A stretch of 64,000 nucleotides of DNA, taken from Haloarcula sp. CBA1127 (GTDB taxonomy: Archaea > Halobacteriota > Halobacteria > Halobacteriales > Haloarculaceae). Location of the stretch: positions 310,001 through 374,000 of the forward strand of contig NZ_BCNB01000002.1 of NCBI RefSeq assembly GCF_001485575.1. Reading direction: 5' to 3'. Below the pieces are notes generated by a model that did not search any database, was not told the origin of the DNA, and was given only the letters and a program-made list of their open reading frames with translations. Of this stretch, positions 1 to 8,526 are shown in pieces. Position numbers and translations under genes: made by a program. The stretch's first letter is position 1. Every line of letters begins with the position of its first letter.

Positions 1-251
1 TAGACACCGGCGTCGGAGAGGAGCCGACTGGTGTAGTGCGCGGTCTTCGTCTGTATCTTCGACGGCGACGTCTGGAACATTATTCCGGGGGCGTGGACCG
101 ACGAGCCGCCGGTGACCGGGAGCGGTCCCTGGTCGATGACGACAACGTCCTCCGCGCCGAGTTCCGTCAGGTGATACGCGACGCTACACCCGACGGCCCC
201 GGCACCGATAACAACAGTATCCGCCCGAGACGGGGGAGTCTCTGTGCTCAT
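1..251 (-). CDS. FAD-dependent dimethylglycine/sarcosine dehydrogenase-like protein, N-terminal part (runs off left edge)
   Basis: The first 83 residues of a flavoprotein begin at the ATG at 249-251 and the frame stays open to base 1, so most of the gene lies outside the window. It opens with a dinucleotide-binding motif GAGAVG (residues 16-21), then a GGSSVHAPG stretch whose His53 matches the histidine that binds FAD covalently in dimethylglycine dehydrogenases. It aligns closely with the start of the next gene on the same strand, so the two are tandem paralogues. The C-terminal GcvT half seen in the neighbour cannot be checked here. Substrate is not known; an oxidative N-demethylase role is inferred from the family. 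Confidence 0.85.
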   Translation of the reverse strand, partial: MSTETPPSRADTVVIGAGAVGCSVAYHLTELGAEDVVVIDQGPLPVTGGSSVHAPGIMFQTSPSKIQTKTAHYTSRLLSDAGV

Positions 252-467
252 GTATCTCGTTTGGGACTGTTTCTGTCACAATCTTAAATACACCGGTGAG
301 TAGACCCGCTTGTAGAAGAGATATCCGGTTAGAGCGGTCAATTACCGTCATTTCGCCCGGTATTGGAACGTCTGCTATCCGGCGGCGGGGAGAATAAACG
401 GCGATGCGGGACTGAACCACAGCGTGTTACAATTGCGATAGAACCAGCGACGGGTCCCAGACCGCTC

Positions 468-3038
468 TCAGACCAGCGGTTCCTCGCGGACGGTTGCGTC
501 GTACCGCTCGCCCTCGTAGAGGATTTCGACGCTGGTCCCGGGTTCAGCGTACTCGGGTGGCAGATACGTGTAGGCCACGCAAGCGCCGACGGTGTAGCCG
601 TACTCGGCGCTGTGGAGGTAGCCGATGGTCTCGTCGCCGTCGAGGACCGGTTTGTTATCGAGCACAACAGCGTCCTCGTCATCGAGGGTCAGACAGGCTA
701 CCTTGTGGTCGATGTTGTCACCGTCGGCGGCTGCTGCGACTGCCTCCTTACCGATGAAGTCGGTTTCGAGGTCAACGGCCCATCCGAGTCCGGCCTCGTA
801 GGGATTGTGCTCCGTGTGGAGGTCCTTCCCCCAGAGTCGGAACCCTTTCTCGATTCGCAGCGAATTCAGCGCACCGTTGCCGTATGGACGAATGCCGTAC
901 TCCTCGCCGGCCTCCATTATGTGCTCCCAGAGGCGTTCGCCGTATTCCGACGGCGTGTAGAACTCCCAGCCGAGTTCACCAGCATAGGAAACGCGGAGTG
1001 CAGTCACGGGGATGTTCTTGACGAAGAACTGCTGGCTCGTGAAGAACGGGAAGGCGTCGTCGGAGAGGTCGATGTCGGTGACCTTCGAGAGGACTTTCCG
1101 GGCGTTCGGGCCGGTACAGACCATCGCCGCCAGACTGGAGGTCACGTCGTTCACGACCACGTCGTCGGGGGACTGCTCGCGCACCCACGCGACGTGGTTG
1201 TTCCCGACTTCGCGACCCGTCGTCAGCAGAAGGTAGCGGTCCTCGCCGGTCCGCGTGACCGTGATATCCGCCCGGACGCCACCGCCTTCGTTGCACATCA
1301 GCGTGTACTTCACGTCACCCACGTCAATGTCCATGTCGTTCGTACAGAGGTACTGGACGAACTCGCCGGCGTCGCTCCCGATGACCTCCATTTTGTTGAA
1401 AGAAGTCATGTCGTGGAGGCCGACGTTGTTACGCACGTTCAACGCCTCGGCTCCCTCGATTGGTGACCAGTACTTCGCTTCCCAGCCCCCGCGGTCGGGA
1501 ATCCGGTCGCCGTACTCCGCTAGCAGGTCGGCATTGGAGTCGAACCAGTGTGGTTCCTCCCAGCCGGCCTCGGCCCACAGCTCGGCGTCGTACTTCTTGT
1601 GGGTGTGGTACATCGGGGTTCGGCGGATATCCCGCTGTGTGTCGGTCCAGACCCACTTGGGGTGCATGATGTTGTAGACAATGCGGTACTCCTCACCGCC
1701 GATGTCCCGAGCGAAGTCCCAGCTGCCTTCGTGCTCGTCGAAGCGGTTCACGTCACAGTGGGCGAGGTCAATCGGGCCGGATGGGAGCCGCGGAACACCG
1801 TGTTCCATCCACTCGGCGAGCGCCTTGCCGGCACCGCCGGCGTGCGTGACCCAGATGGCCGCTGCCGTCCAGAGGCCGTCGTACTCCTGCACGGGACCCA
1901 TCACGGGGAGTCCGTTCGGCGACTCCGCGAACATCCCGTTGTACTTGTGTTCGAGTTCCTTGCCGGCCGTCGCGGGCAGCAGTTCGTCGCTGGCCTGACG
2001 AGGCGCCTTGTCCGGCCGGTCCGGATGGGTCGCGTTGTTCATGTGATAGTCCGTGAACTCGTGGACCGACCCCTGCTCGCCGTCGGGGTCGTTCCCGCCG
2101 AGGTCCTGCGGGTCGGGCACGATGGGGTCGTGGTTGTACGAGCCGATACCGTAGGAATCCCCGTGGTTCCGGTAGTACATCGCGTTGTCCTGGTCACGGA
2201 GAATCGGCCGGTCCGGACCCACAAGAAGTCGCTTTGCCTTCTCGCCGGAGACGTTCTCGTAGTTCTCGAACAGCGGATGGTCGGTGATATCGACCGCGCT
2301 GTCGGCCAGTTCATCGAGGGACTCCGTCATCGTGTACTGGTGCTCGACCGGCGTTACCGGCAGATGCACGTCGAGTTTCTCGCCGAGCTGGCGGGCCCAG
2401 ATGTTCGTTGCGATGACGACTTCGTTGCACTCGATACTGCCGTTCTCGGTGACGACGGCCTGCACTGAGCCGCCCTCAGTCTCGACGTCCTCGGTGCGCG
2501 TGTGTGGGACGAACTTCGCACCCCTCTCCATCGCTTCTCTGGCCAGCGCATCACAGGCGACGACGCCCGAGACCTGCCCGTCTGTCGGGGAGTAGTAGCC
2601 GCCCTTGATCTGGTCGGCGTCGACCAGCGGGAGGTGCTCGGTGACTTCTTCGGGCGAGAGCAACTGCGGGTCCTCGATGCCCCAAGCCTTGGCATACTCG
2701 ACGCGGCGCTGGAGGAAGTCCATGCGCTCCTCGCTGCGTGCGACTTCGATGCCACCTGTTTCGTTGTACGCCTGCTGCCCGTCGGCCCCTTCGAGGTCCG
2801 AGTACAGCCGCCGGCTGTAGTCCGCAAACTGGCTGAGGACCTTCGGTTCCGCGGTCTGAAACATGATTCCGGGGGCGTGCGTCGACGATCCGCCCGTGGT
2901 CGGCATCGGCCCTTGATCGACCACGACCACGTCCTCGCGGCCGAGCTCTGTCAGCTGGTAGGCGATGTTGCAGCCGACGATTCCAGCACCGACGATGACG
3001 GTATCGGCCTGGGTCGGCAGGCTATCGGTAGGCTCCAT
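468..3038 (-). CDS. FAD-dependent oxidoreductase fused to GcvT aminomethyltransferase (dimethylglycine/sarcosine dehydrogenase family)
   Basis: This 856-residue protein has the full two-part layout of the DMGDH/SARDH family. Residues 1 to about 390 form a DAO-type FAD domain with GAGIVG at 17-22 and GGSSTHAPG, whose His54 is placed to hold FAD covalently. About 430-850 form GcvT N- and C-domains, including the folate-site-like motif YAGELGWEF. Known family members oxidise N-methyl groups and pass the carbon to tetrahydrofolate as 5,10-methylene-THF. The start is the ATG at 3036-3038, about 35 nt after an AT-rich box (minus-strand ACTATATTG). The exact substrate (dimethylglycine, sarcosine or another methylamine) cannot be read from sequence. 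MetF, a DmdA-like protein and DHFR nearby support a one-carbon role. Confidence 0.88.
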   Translation of the reverse strand: MEPTDSLPTQADTVIVGAGIVGCNIAYQLTELGREDVVVVDQGPMPTTGGSSTHAPGIMFQTAEPKVLSQFADYSRRLYSDLEGADGQQAYNETGGIEVARSEERMDFLQRRVEYAKAWGIEDPQLLSPEEVTEHLPLVDADQIKGGYYSPTDGQVSGVVACDALAREAMERGAKFVPHTRTEDVETEGGSVQAVVTENGSIECNEVVIATNIWARQLGEKLDVHLPVTPVEHQYTMTESLDELADSAVDITDHPLFENYENVSGEKAKRLLVGPDRPILRDQDNAMYYRNHGDSYGIGSYNHDPIVPDPQDLGGNDPDGEQGSVHEFTDYHMNNATHPDRPDKAPRQASDELLPATAGKELEHKYNGMFAESPNGLPVMGPVQEYDGLWTAAAIWVTHAGGAGKALAEWMEHGVPRLPSGPIDLAHCDVNRFDEHEGSWDFARDIGGEEYRIVYNIMHPKWVWTDTQRDIRRTPMYHTHKKYDAELWAEAGWEEPHWFDSNADLLAEYGDRIPDRGGWEAKYWSPIEGAEALNVRNNVGLHDMTSFNKMEVIGSDAGEFVQYLCTNDMDIDVGDVKYTLMCNEGGGVRADITVTRTGEDRYLLLTTGREVGNNHVAWVREQSPDDVVVNDVTSSLAAMVCTGPNARKVLSKVTDIDLSDDAFPFFTSQQFFVKNIPVTALRVSYAGELGWEFYTPSEYGERLWEHIMEAGEEYGIRPYGNGALNSLRIEKGFRLWGKDLHTEHNPYEAGLGWAVDLETDFIGKEAVAAAADGDNIDHKVACLTLDDEDAVVLDNKPVLDGDETIGYLHSAEYGYTVGACVAYTYLPPEYAEPGTSVEILYEGERYDATVREEPLV

Positions 3039-3408
3039 AACTCTGGGTAGAACGTGCTATGGCGTGGCAATATAGTTACCGCCTGCCCTACTTCTTTTGC
3101 AAATTGGCACTAGAACTACACTTAGTGTTTCAGAATAACAGGAGTACCATTGTTAATAGATTTGGGTCTCCCATGGTGATTGTCACTTCTGTTCAGGACC
3201 CTCTAATTGCTCCCAACTGCCTGATTGTACTGTAAAGTTATGTGTTAACACTCCCCTATAATGATTTCCACATGGTACTTTCACACCATTGAGGGCCACT
3301 GTATCGGACAGAACTTCTGTTCTGAAAGAGTATCACAGCCCCGCTCCATACGCCACAGCGGCCCTCCTGCTCCCACCGTTTTTTGTCTGCGCGCCACCAG
3401 ACAGTGAT
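3039..3408. other. Divergent intergenic region
   Basis: This 370-bp AT-richer gap separates the leftward flavoprotein from the rightward aspartoacylase-family gene, so it must hold both promoters. A TATA-like stretch for the leftward gene lies near 3069-3078, and a perfect palindrome lies at 3309-3324. No convincing coding frame is seen; the frame entering the next gene from 3289 has poor coding character before 3409. Confidence 0.6.
3309..3324. promoter_or_regulatory. 16-bp palindrome CAGAAC-ttct-GTTCTG
   Basis: There are two perfect 6-bp arms around a 4-bp centre, about 85 nt upstream of the start at 3409. The size and symmetry fit a dimeric repressor site. The cognate regulator is not identified. 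Confidence 0.4.
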
Positions 3409-4365
3409 ATGGACTACACGGCCGTCACGCACACGACGACTGACCGACGGCTCGGACGACTCCCGTCAGGACGAGACGTGTCCGTGACTGTCCACCAGTA
3501 CGTCGGCGGCTCCGGACCGACAGTGTACATTCAGGCGGCACAACACGGCATCGAACTCAACGGCCCAGCCGCGCTACGGCGACTGCACGACCGCCTGACC
3601 GACGCGGCTATCGCCGGGACAGTACTCGTCGTCCCGGTAGTGAACCAGCTCGCGTTCGACCACCGGTCATATATGACTCCTGGCGAGTACGACGTAATGA
3701 ATCCGAACCTAAACCGTGTGTGGCCAGGCGACGAGTGTGGAAGCCTACAGGAACAGTTTGCCGCTCGGCTGTGGGAGCTCGTGAAAGACGCCGACGCGGC
3801 GGTCGATCTCCACACTGGCACGGCAGATATGCTGGAACACGTCAGATGCCGGGCGGGCGACCCGGCCGCCGAGCGCCTCGCCGAAGCGTTCGGGACCTCC
3901 TACAGGCTTATCGACGGGTCCGAGGACACAGGCGACGACGGCTCTGGCGGGACGTTCCGTGCTGCGGCTGCAGAAGCTGGGATTCCAGTTATTACTGCAG
4001 AACTCTCGAACAGCCGCCGGATAGCACAGGATGCGGTTGCGGCGGGCGTCGATGGGATACAGAACCTCCTGCGCGAGCAGGCAGTCCTCCCCGCGGAGCC
4101 GGAGTCGAAGGCGACACAGATGGTACTCCGAAACGATGCGGAGCCGGTCACTGCATCGGAATCGGGCCTGTTTGAATGTCGACCGGACATCGCCGTCGGC
4201 GACACCGTCGACGCCGGGGAACGACTGGGGACGGTCTACGAACCCTCCTCGTTCGAGCAACAACAGGTCGTCTCGGCGACAGAACGAGGGGTGATATTCT
4301 CGCTTGCCAGGGAGTCTGTCGTCGTGAAAGGCGAGCGTCTCGCAGGCATCGCGACACCGCGTTAG
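3409..4365 (+). CDS. Succinylglutamate desuccinylase/aspartoacylase family zinc hydrolase
   Basis: This 318-residue protein is a member of the M14-like AstE/AspA family. The zinc ligands are visible as HGIE (His46, Glu49) and DLHTG (His135), with the substrate-binding segment NPNLNRVWPGD near 98-108. Family members remove acyl groups from N-acyl amino acids or related amides. I start it at the ATG at 3409; an upstream ATG at 3289 would add 40 residues with no homologous character. It is transcribed away from the DMGDH-like gene and followed by the 394-residue unknown. The substrate is unknown. Deacylation of an acylated osmolyte feeding the neighbouring one-carbon enzymes is possible but speculative. 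Confidence 0.85.
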   Translation: MDYTAVTHTTTDRRLGRLPSGRDVSVTVHQYVGGSGPTVYIQAAQHGIELNGPAALRRLHDRLTDAAIAGTVLVVPVVNQLAFDHRSYMTPGEYDVMNPNLNRVWPGDECGSLQEQFAARLWELVKDADAAVDLHTGTADMLEHVRCRAGDPAAERLAEAFGTSYRLIDGSEDTGDDGSGGTFRAAAAEAGIPVITAELSNSRRIAQDAVAAGVDGIQNLLREQAVLPAEPESKATQMVLRNDAEPVTASESGLFECRPDIAVGDTVDAGERLGTVYEPSSFEQQQVVSATERGVIFSLARESVVVKGERLAGIATPR

Positions 4366-4438
4366 CCGAGACGTATCCGAGGAGCCGCCCGCGGGCACTG
4401 TTTCAGACGTGTGTTGCTAGCCGCAGTTTTGGGGAAGT

Positions 4439-4453
4439 TTATAAATGGGTTCG
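4439..4453 (+). promoter_or_regulatory. Promoter box TTATAAATGGGTTCG (copy 1)
   Basis: This TATA-like core with a fixed 3' extension starts exactly 65 nt before the ATG at 4504. The same 15 bases recur at 5702-5716 at exactly the same distance from the metF start, so the two genes probably share basal and regulatory promoter elements. Confidence 0.6.
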
Positions 4454-4503
4454 GTATTCCACACCTATCTCTACACCATAACGTGTCATAGTCACTCAAT
4501 GAC

Positions 4504-5688
4504 ATGGGACTTCACACCGCTTTCACGGTGCTCGCGGAGGTCATCGATGCGTACGAATCCCGCGGTCGGTCTATCGAGACCGTCGAAGCATCGCCGGCCG
4601 ACACCGGTGATGCAGTCCTCGACGTGACGGTGGCGATGCCGGTCTCACTGCGTTCCGGCGGCGGCGCTGACGAGGGTCTCACGCCGGAGACAGCGAGGCT
4701 AACCAGCAGTGGCGACCTCGAAGTCACGTTCTCACCGTCGGCCACAGAACTCCCGTCAACCGCTGGTGCCGCACTGTCGATAGGTGATGCCTCGGCTACG
4801 GTCGCTGACGACGGCTTGCTCCTAACGGTACAGTTGACGATCGACGCCACAGGTGCGCCAGACGAGGCAGCCAGCGTCGACTGTGGGCCTGACCAAGGTG
4901 ACTCTAGCGACACAGCGACAGCTAGTGCAGTGAGTTCAGCTGGTACCGACGGTGGACCCTCACTCACCGATGCTGATATCGCGGATTCAGAATCTATCAG
5001 TGAGGGGGGCGACGGTTCACAGGAAAATCCACAGTCAGACGGCGCGGCTACAGCGACTCCTCAGTCTGGTCGCGAGAACGACTCTGAATCCGACCCGTTT
5101 GCCGCCGTCCGCGACGACTCCGTGCCACCGTACGAGGACACCGACTACCTGCAAGCACTGTACGACGAGTGCGACAACTTCAGAGCGATCGCCGAGCAGA
5201 TCCAGATGGACGTCTCCTCCGAGACAGTCCGACGGTACATGATAGAAGCGGACATCCACGTCCCGAACACGTACAATACGTCCAGTGATGGCGAGGAAAA
5301 ATCGTCGGCTAAATCAGGGACCTCGGATGAGGACGCGGCCCAGTCTGGGGCTGTGGATGAGGACGAGCAAATCAATGTCGCGGAGCCCGTCTCAACCGAG
5401 TCGTCCGGTTCGGTCGGAGAGCTCCCCGACGAGCAGCTGGTCACTGACGGAATTGGACTCCCGGCTGACGTCCAGCTAGAGGATGTCGCGGACGCGGTCG
5501 TCAATTCGGACACGGTGTACGAGGTCCAGCGACGCCTGAGTCTCGACCGTGGCCAGACCCGAGACCTGCTGGAACAACTCAATCTTCTAGATCTCGTCCT
5601 CTGCCGGCTCGCAGATGAACCTGACCATGCTGTCTCCTACGGGACTGTGGCCAGCCGGATCCGGCAGTGTGCGCCTCATAGCGCGTGA
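4504..5688 (+). CDS. Unrecognised acidic protein with HTH-like segments
   Basis: This 394-residue protein does not match a family I can name. The N-terminal ~125 residues look like a folded alpha/beta domain, beginning with a helix (HTAFTVLAEVIDAYESRG). A very acidic Ser/Asp/Gly-rich linker follows. Near 215-260 lies a helical stretch (ALYDECDNFRAIAEQIQM, then SSETVRRYMIEADIHVP) that resembles a homeodomain-like helix-turn-helix. After a second acidic linker comes a helical C-terminus with the pattern EDVADAVVNSDTVYEVQRRL. A transcription-factor or adaptor role is inferred from these segments. The gene shares its promoter box and spacing with metF, which starts 78 bp downstream. The ATG at 4504 is chosen because an ATG five bases upstream is in another frame. 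Confidence 0.7.
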   Translation: MGLHTAFTVLAEVIDAYESRGRSIETVEASPADTGDAVLDVTVAMPVSLRSGGGADEGLTPETARLTSSGDLEVTFSPSATELPSTAGAALSIGDASATVADDGLLLTVQLTIDATGAPDEAASVDCGPDQGDSSDTATASAVSSAGTDGGPSLTDADIADSESISEGGDGSQENPQSDGAATATPQSGRENDSESDPFAAVRDDSVPPYEDTDYLQALYDECDNFRAIAEQIQMDVSSETVRRYMIEADIHVPNTYNTSSDGEEKSSAKSGTSDEDAAQSGAVDEDEQINVAEPVSTESSGSVGELPDEQLVTDGIGLPADVQLEDVADAVVNSDTVYEVQRRLSLDRGQTRDLLEQLNLLDLVLCRLADEPDHAVSYGTVASRIRQCAPHSA

Positions 5689-5701
5689 TAGAAGCGACAT
5701 C

Positions 5702-5716
5702 TTATAAATGGGTTCG
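5702..5716 (+). promoter_or_regulatory. Promoter box TTATAAATGGGTTCG (copy 2)
   Basis: This is the second copy of the 15-base box, 65 nt before the metF ATG and just after the stop of the preceding gene. Similarity extends a few bases further (a shared CCAC). The spacing implies a short 5' leader of about 30-40 nt rather than a leaderless mRNA. Confidence 0.6.
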
Positions 5717-5766
5717 ATGCCCCACCCACAGAGAAAAGTACGGGTACGCCTTATCTCTGGCAACTC

Positions 5767-6627
5767 ATGGCCCTCGGAACACACGCTATCTCAGACAGTC
5801 AGGGTGTCCGGACGCTGCTGACGAGCGCCCGGTTCGAACTGATGCCGTTCGAGAGCTTCGACGAGGAGATCACCCACCTCCCTGACGACGCGACTATCGC
5901 GATCACGACCTCGCCACAGCTCGGCATCGAGAAGACCGTGGAAAAGACGGAGGAAGCCGCCGAAATGGGGTTCGGTGTCGTGCCACACATTGCGGCCCGC
6001 TATGTAGAAGATCAGGAGCAACTCGAAGCGATCGCCGAGCGACTGGAGCAGGCAGGCATCACGGACATCTTCGTCCCAGGTGGAGACCGCGAGGAACCGG
6101 CCGGTGAGTACGAGTCGGCACATGACCTGCTCGAAGCGCTCGCAGAGACCGACTACTCCTTCGAAGAAGTGGGAATCACAGGCTACCCAGAGGGCCACGA
6201 CTTTATCGACGACGAAACGTTGGCGGAGTCGATGGCACAGAAAGCACCGTACGCGACGTACATCGTCACGCAGTTGTGTTACGACCCGGATACCGTGTTA
6301 GAGTGGGTCGAAGACATCCGTGCTCGCGGTATCGAACTCCCGGTCGAAGTCGGTATCCCGGGCGTGATGAACTACCAGCGCCTGATGCAGATATCTCAGA
6401 AAGTCGGCGTCGGTGACTCGATAAAGTTCCTCAGGAAGACGACGGGCATTCTCGGGTTCGTCAAGCAACTGGTTGGCTCCCGCGGGACCTACGAACCTGA
6501 CGAACTCATCGATGGGCTCGCGCCCTACGTCGGAGACGACGAGTACAACATCCGCGGCGTCCACATCTACACGTTCAATCAGACGCCTGATACGGAGAAA
6601 TGGCGGCACAACCGTCTCGACTCATGA
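5767..6627 (+). CDS. metF: Methylenetetrahydrofolate reductase-family protein (MetF-like)
   Basis: This 286-residue TIM-barrel protein interconverts 5,10-methylene-THF and 5-methyl-THF. Family features include VPGGDREEPAGEY, GITGYPEGH, VTQLCYDP and GIPGVMNYQRLMQIS followed by SIKFLRK. The N-terminus (RFELMPFESFDEEI, then ITTSPQLGIEKT) looks more like the shorter MetF paralogues that accompany LigM/DmdA-type demethylases than the biosynthetic enzyme. The convergent neighbour is exactly such a demethylase. The inferred role is therefore oxidation of 5-methyl-THF released by demethylation, with methionine supply as the alternative. It has its own promoter box at 5702. Confidence 0.85.
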   Translation: MALGTHAISDSQGVRTLLTSARFELMPFESFDEEITHLPDDATIAITTSPQLGIEKTVEKTEEAAEMGFGVVPHIAARYVEDQEQLEAIAERLEQAGITDIFVPGGDREEPAGEYESAHDLLEALAETDYSFEEVGITGYPEGHDFIDDETLAESMAQKAPYATYIVTQLCYDPDTVLEWVEDIRARGIELPVEVGIPGVMNYQRLMQISQKVGVGDSIKFLRKTTGILGFVKQLVGSRGTYEPDELIDGLAPYVGDDEYNIRGVHIYTFNQTPDTEKWRHNRLDS

Positions 6628-6913
6628 AACCGACCTGCTTACTGTCTGGACTCGGGACACTCAACTACAAGTAGCCTATTTACGACATCTCGCTGGCAGA
6701 GACTACCAGCGTGTCATACTGTGGCCAGCGTATCGACGCAGTCCAACAAGAAGCGTCAGTTGAGCTTTTCCGGGCAGCATCTATACGGCCGCGGAACTGC
6801 AGGAGAGGGGGACGGAGCTACAACGGTATCAGTGAAAACCGGAAGCGGCAACCGGGCGATAAAAGATCGGCGAACGAAAGAGAGGTGCGTTGCTGGGACA
6901 GCCGGAGTGAGGA

Positions 6914-8290
6914 TTAGTCGTCGCTTTCGGCCTCTTTCCGGGCGTTGAGCTTCGCCTGCTCACGGGCGCTCGGGTTGACAGACTCCTTGAACGGCACTTT
7001 CGCGGCGGTCGCGAACACCGGCTCACCGGGTTCGTCGGCGTACTCGTCGGGGAGATGGACCTGAAACTCTAAGTCCAGCTCCTCATCGTATATCTCGTCG
7101 TTGAGCGGCGTGTCAGTGACTTCCTGAATCTTCTCAGCCGGGACAAAGCCCATGCCGATGTTGGTCTCCAAGTCCGGGTTCCACCATGGAGAGGTGAGGT
7201 AGCCACATTCCTCGCCCGTGTCCGGGTCGGAGATGAGCCAGAAGTCGGGGGCGTAGTCACGGATCGGTTCGCCAGCGATCTTCAGGCCGATGAGTTTGTG
7301 CTCGAACGGGTAGTTGCCGTTCTCGATCTGTTCTTTCTGTTCTTCGAGAACCTCTTTGCCGATGTAGTCGGCCTCCTTGTCGTCGGGAACGTGGTAGCCC
7401 AGGTTGACCTGGAACGGCGAGGTCTCGTGGTCGAGGTCCTGACCCCAGGACATGATACCGGCGGCGATGCGGCGGTGGTGTCCCGGTGCGATCTGGCGAC
7501 CGTCGTGGTCTTTGACGGACTCCATAACGGGGTCCCAGACCTGTTCGGCGTTTTCCATCGCGTCTTTGACGTAGACCTCGAAGCCTTTCTCGCCCGAGAA
7601 GCCGGTCTGGCTGATCAACACGTCACAGCCGTTGATTTCGGCGTCCATCAGGCCGTAGTACGGGACATCTTTGACCTGGTCACCGACGACATCGACCATC
7701 ACGTCGAGCGCCCTTGGGCCCTGGATCTGCATCGGCGCGACGTCGATCTCGTCGATTTCGACGTCGAACTCGTTGTCGACGTTGACGCCCTGCAGCCACT
7801 GCATCAGCGTCGAGTCCGAGATGGAGAACCAGAACTCGTCTTCCTCGGGACGCAGGAGAACGGGGTCGTTGAGGACGCCACCGTCCTCGTTACAGAGGAT
7901 GACGTACTTTCCGTCCATGGCGTCCATGCCTGTCACGTCGCGGGTGACGACGTAGTTCGTCAGCGCCTCGGCGTCGGGCCCTTTGACCCGAATCTGTCGC
8001 TCTACGGCGACGTCCCAGAGGGTGACGGTGTTAGTCAGTGCGTCGTACTCCTTCATCACGCCGCCGTCCTCGGGCTCGATGAGGCCGCGCGGGTGATAGA
8101 GGCGGTTGTAGACGGTTGCCCGCCAGGCACCCTCCTCGTTGAAGGACTTGTGGAAGAACGGGGACTTTCGAACGCGCGTTGACACCAACATCTCGATGTT
8201 GGGGTCACCAGTCTGGCGGAGGTTACGGGGGACGGTCCGGTCTGACTGGTCGACACTGGGATAGTTAGGATGTTCCTCGTTACCGGTCAT
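6914..8290 (-). CDS. THF-dependent methyltransferase/demethylase of the DmdA/LigM branch of the GcvT family
   Basis: This 458-residue single-domain GcvT-fold protein lacks a flavin domain. It resembles dimethylsulfoniopropionate demethylase DmdA and aryl-O-demethylase LigM more than glycine-cleavage GcvT. Seen features are VRKSPFF near the start, LWDVAVERQIRVKG, GGVLNDPVLL followed by DEFWFSISDSTL, IQGPRALDVM, TGFSGEKGFEVYV and a C-terminal barrel. GcvT carries an Asp pair (GGxxDD) where this protein has GGVLND, as in DmdA. Known members move a methyl group from sulfur or oxygen to THF, giving 5-methyl-THF. MetF is convergent next door and DHFR lies upstream. The substrate cannot be assigned. 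Confidence 0.8.
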   Translation of the reverse strand: MTGNEEHPNYPSVDQSDRTVPRNLRQTGDPNIEMLVSTRVRKSPFFHKSFNEEGAWRATVYNRLYHPRGLIEPEDGGVMKEYDALTNTVTLWDVAVERQIRVKGPDAEALTNYVVTRDVTGMDAMDGKYVILCNEDGGVLNDPVLLRPEEDEFWFSISDSTLMQWLQGVNVDNEFDVEIDEIDVAPMQIQGPRALDVMVDVVGDQVKDVPYYGLMDAEINGCDVLISQTGFSGEKGFEVYVKDAMENAEQVWDPVMESVKDHDGRQIAPGHHRRIAAGIMSWGQDLDHETSPFQVNLGYHVPDDKEADYIGKEVLEEQKEQIENGNYPFEHKLIGLKIAGEPIRDYAPDFWLISDPDTGEECGYLTSPWWNPDLETNIGMGFVPAEKIQEVTDTPLNDEIYDEELDLEFQVHLPDEYADEPGEPVFATAAKVPFKESVNPSAREQAKLNARKEAESDD

Positions 8291-8526
8291 GCCTATGAAA
8301 GAAGATGTGAAATACTAATAAAGGATATTGTTACTTGCTTCTGGGGTTTATATGCGGGGAGACTTTGCAGGCAGTGACGATACTCTGAACCGTTGTTTAA
8401 CAGCCCCAGAGCATGAATATTCAGCGAAATACGGTATCGCGTTTCTCGGCTGAGACTGGTAGCTGTCGTACGAAACGACCGGCACGGAACACGACCGAGC
8501 GGGCGCTGTGACTGCTCGGAAAAATA

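Noticed and set aside
1548-2468. 306-codon plus-strand frame opposite the DMGDH-like gene
   Set aside because: It is a complementary-strand shadow of the well-supported flavoprotein.
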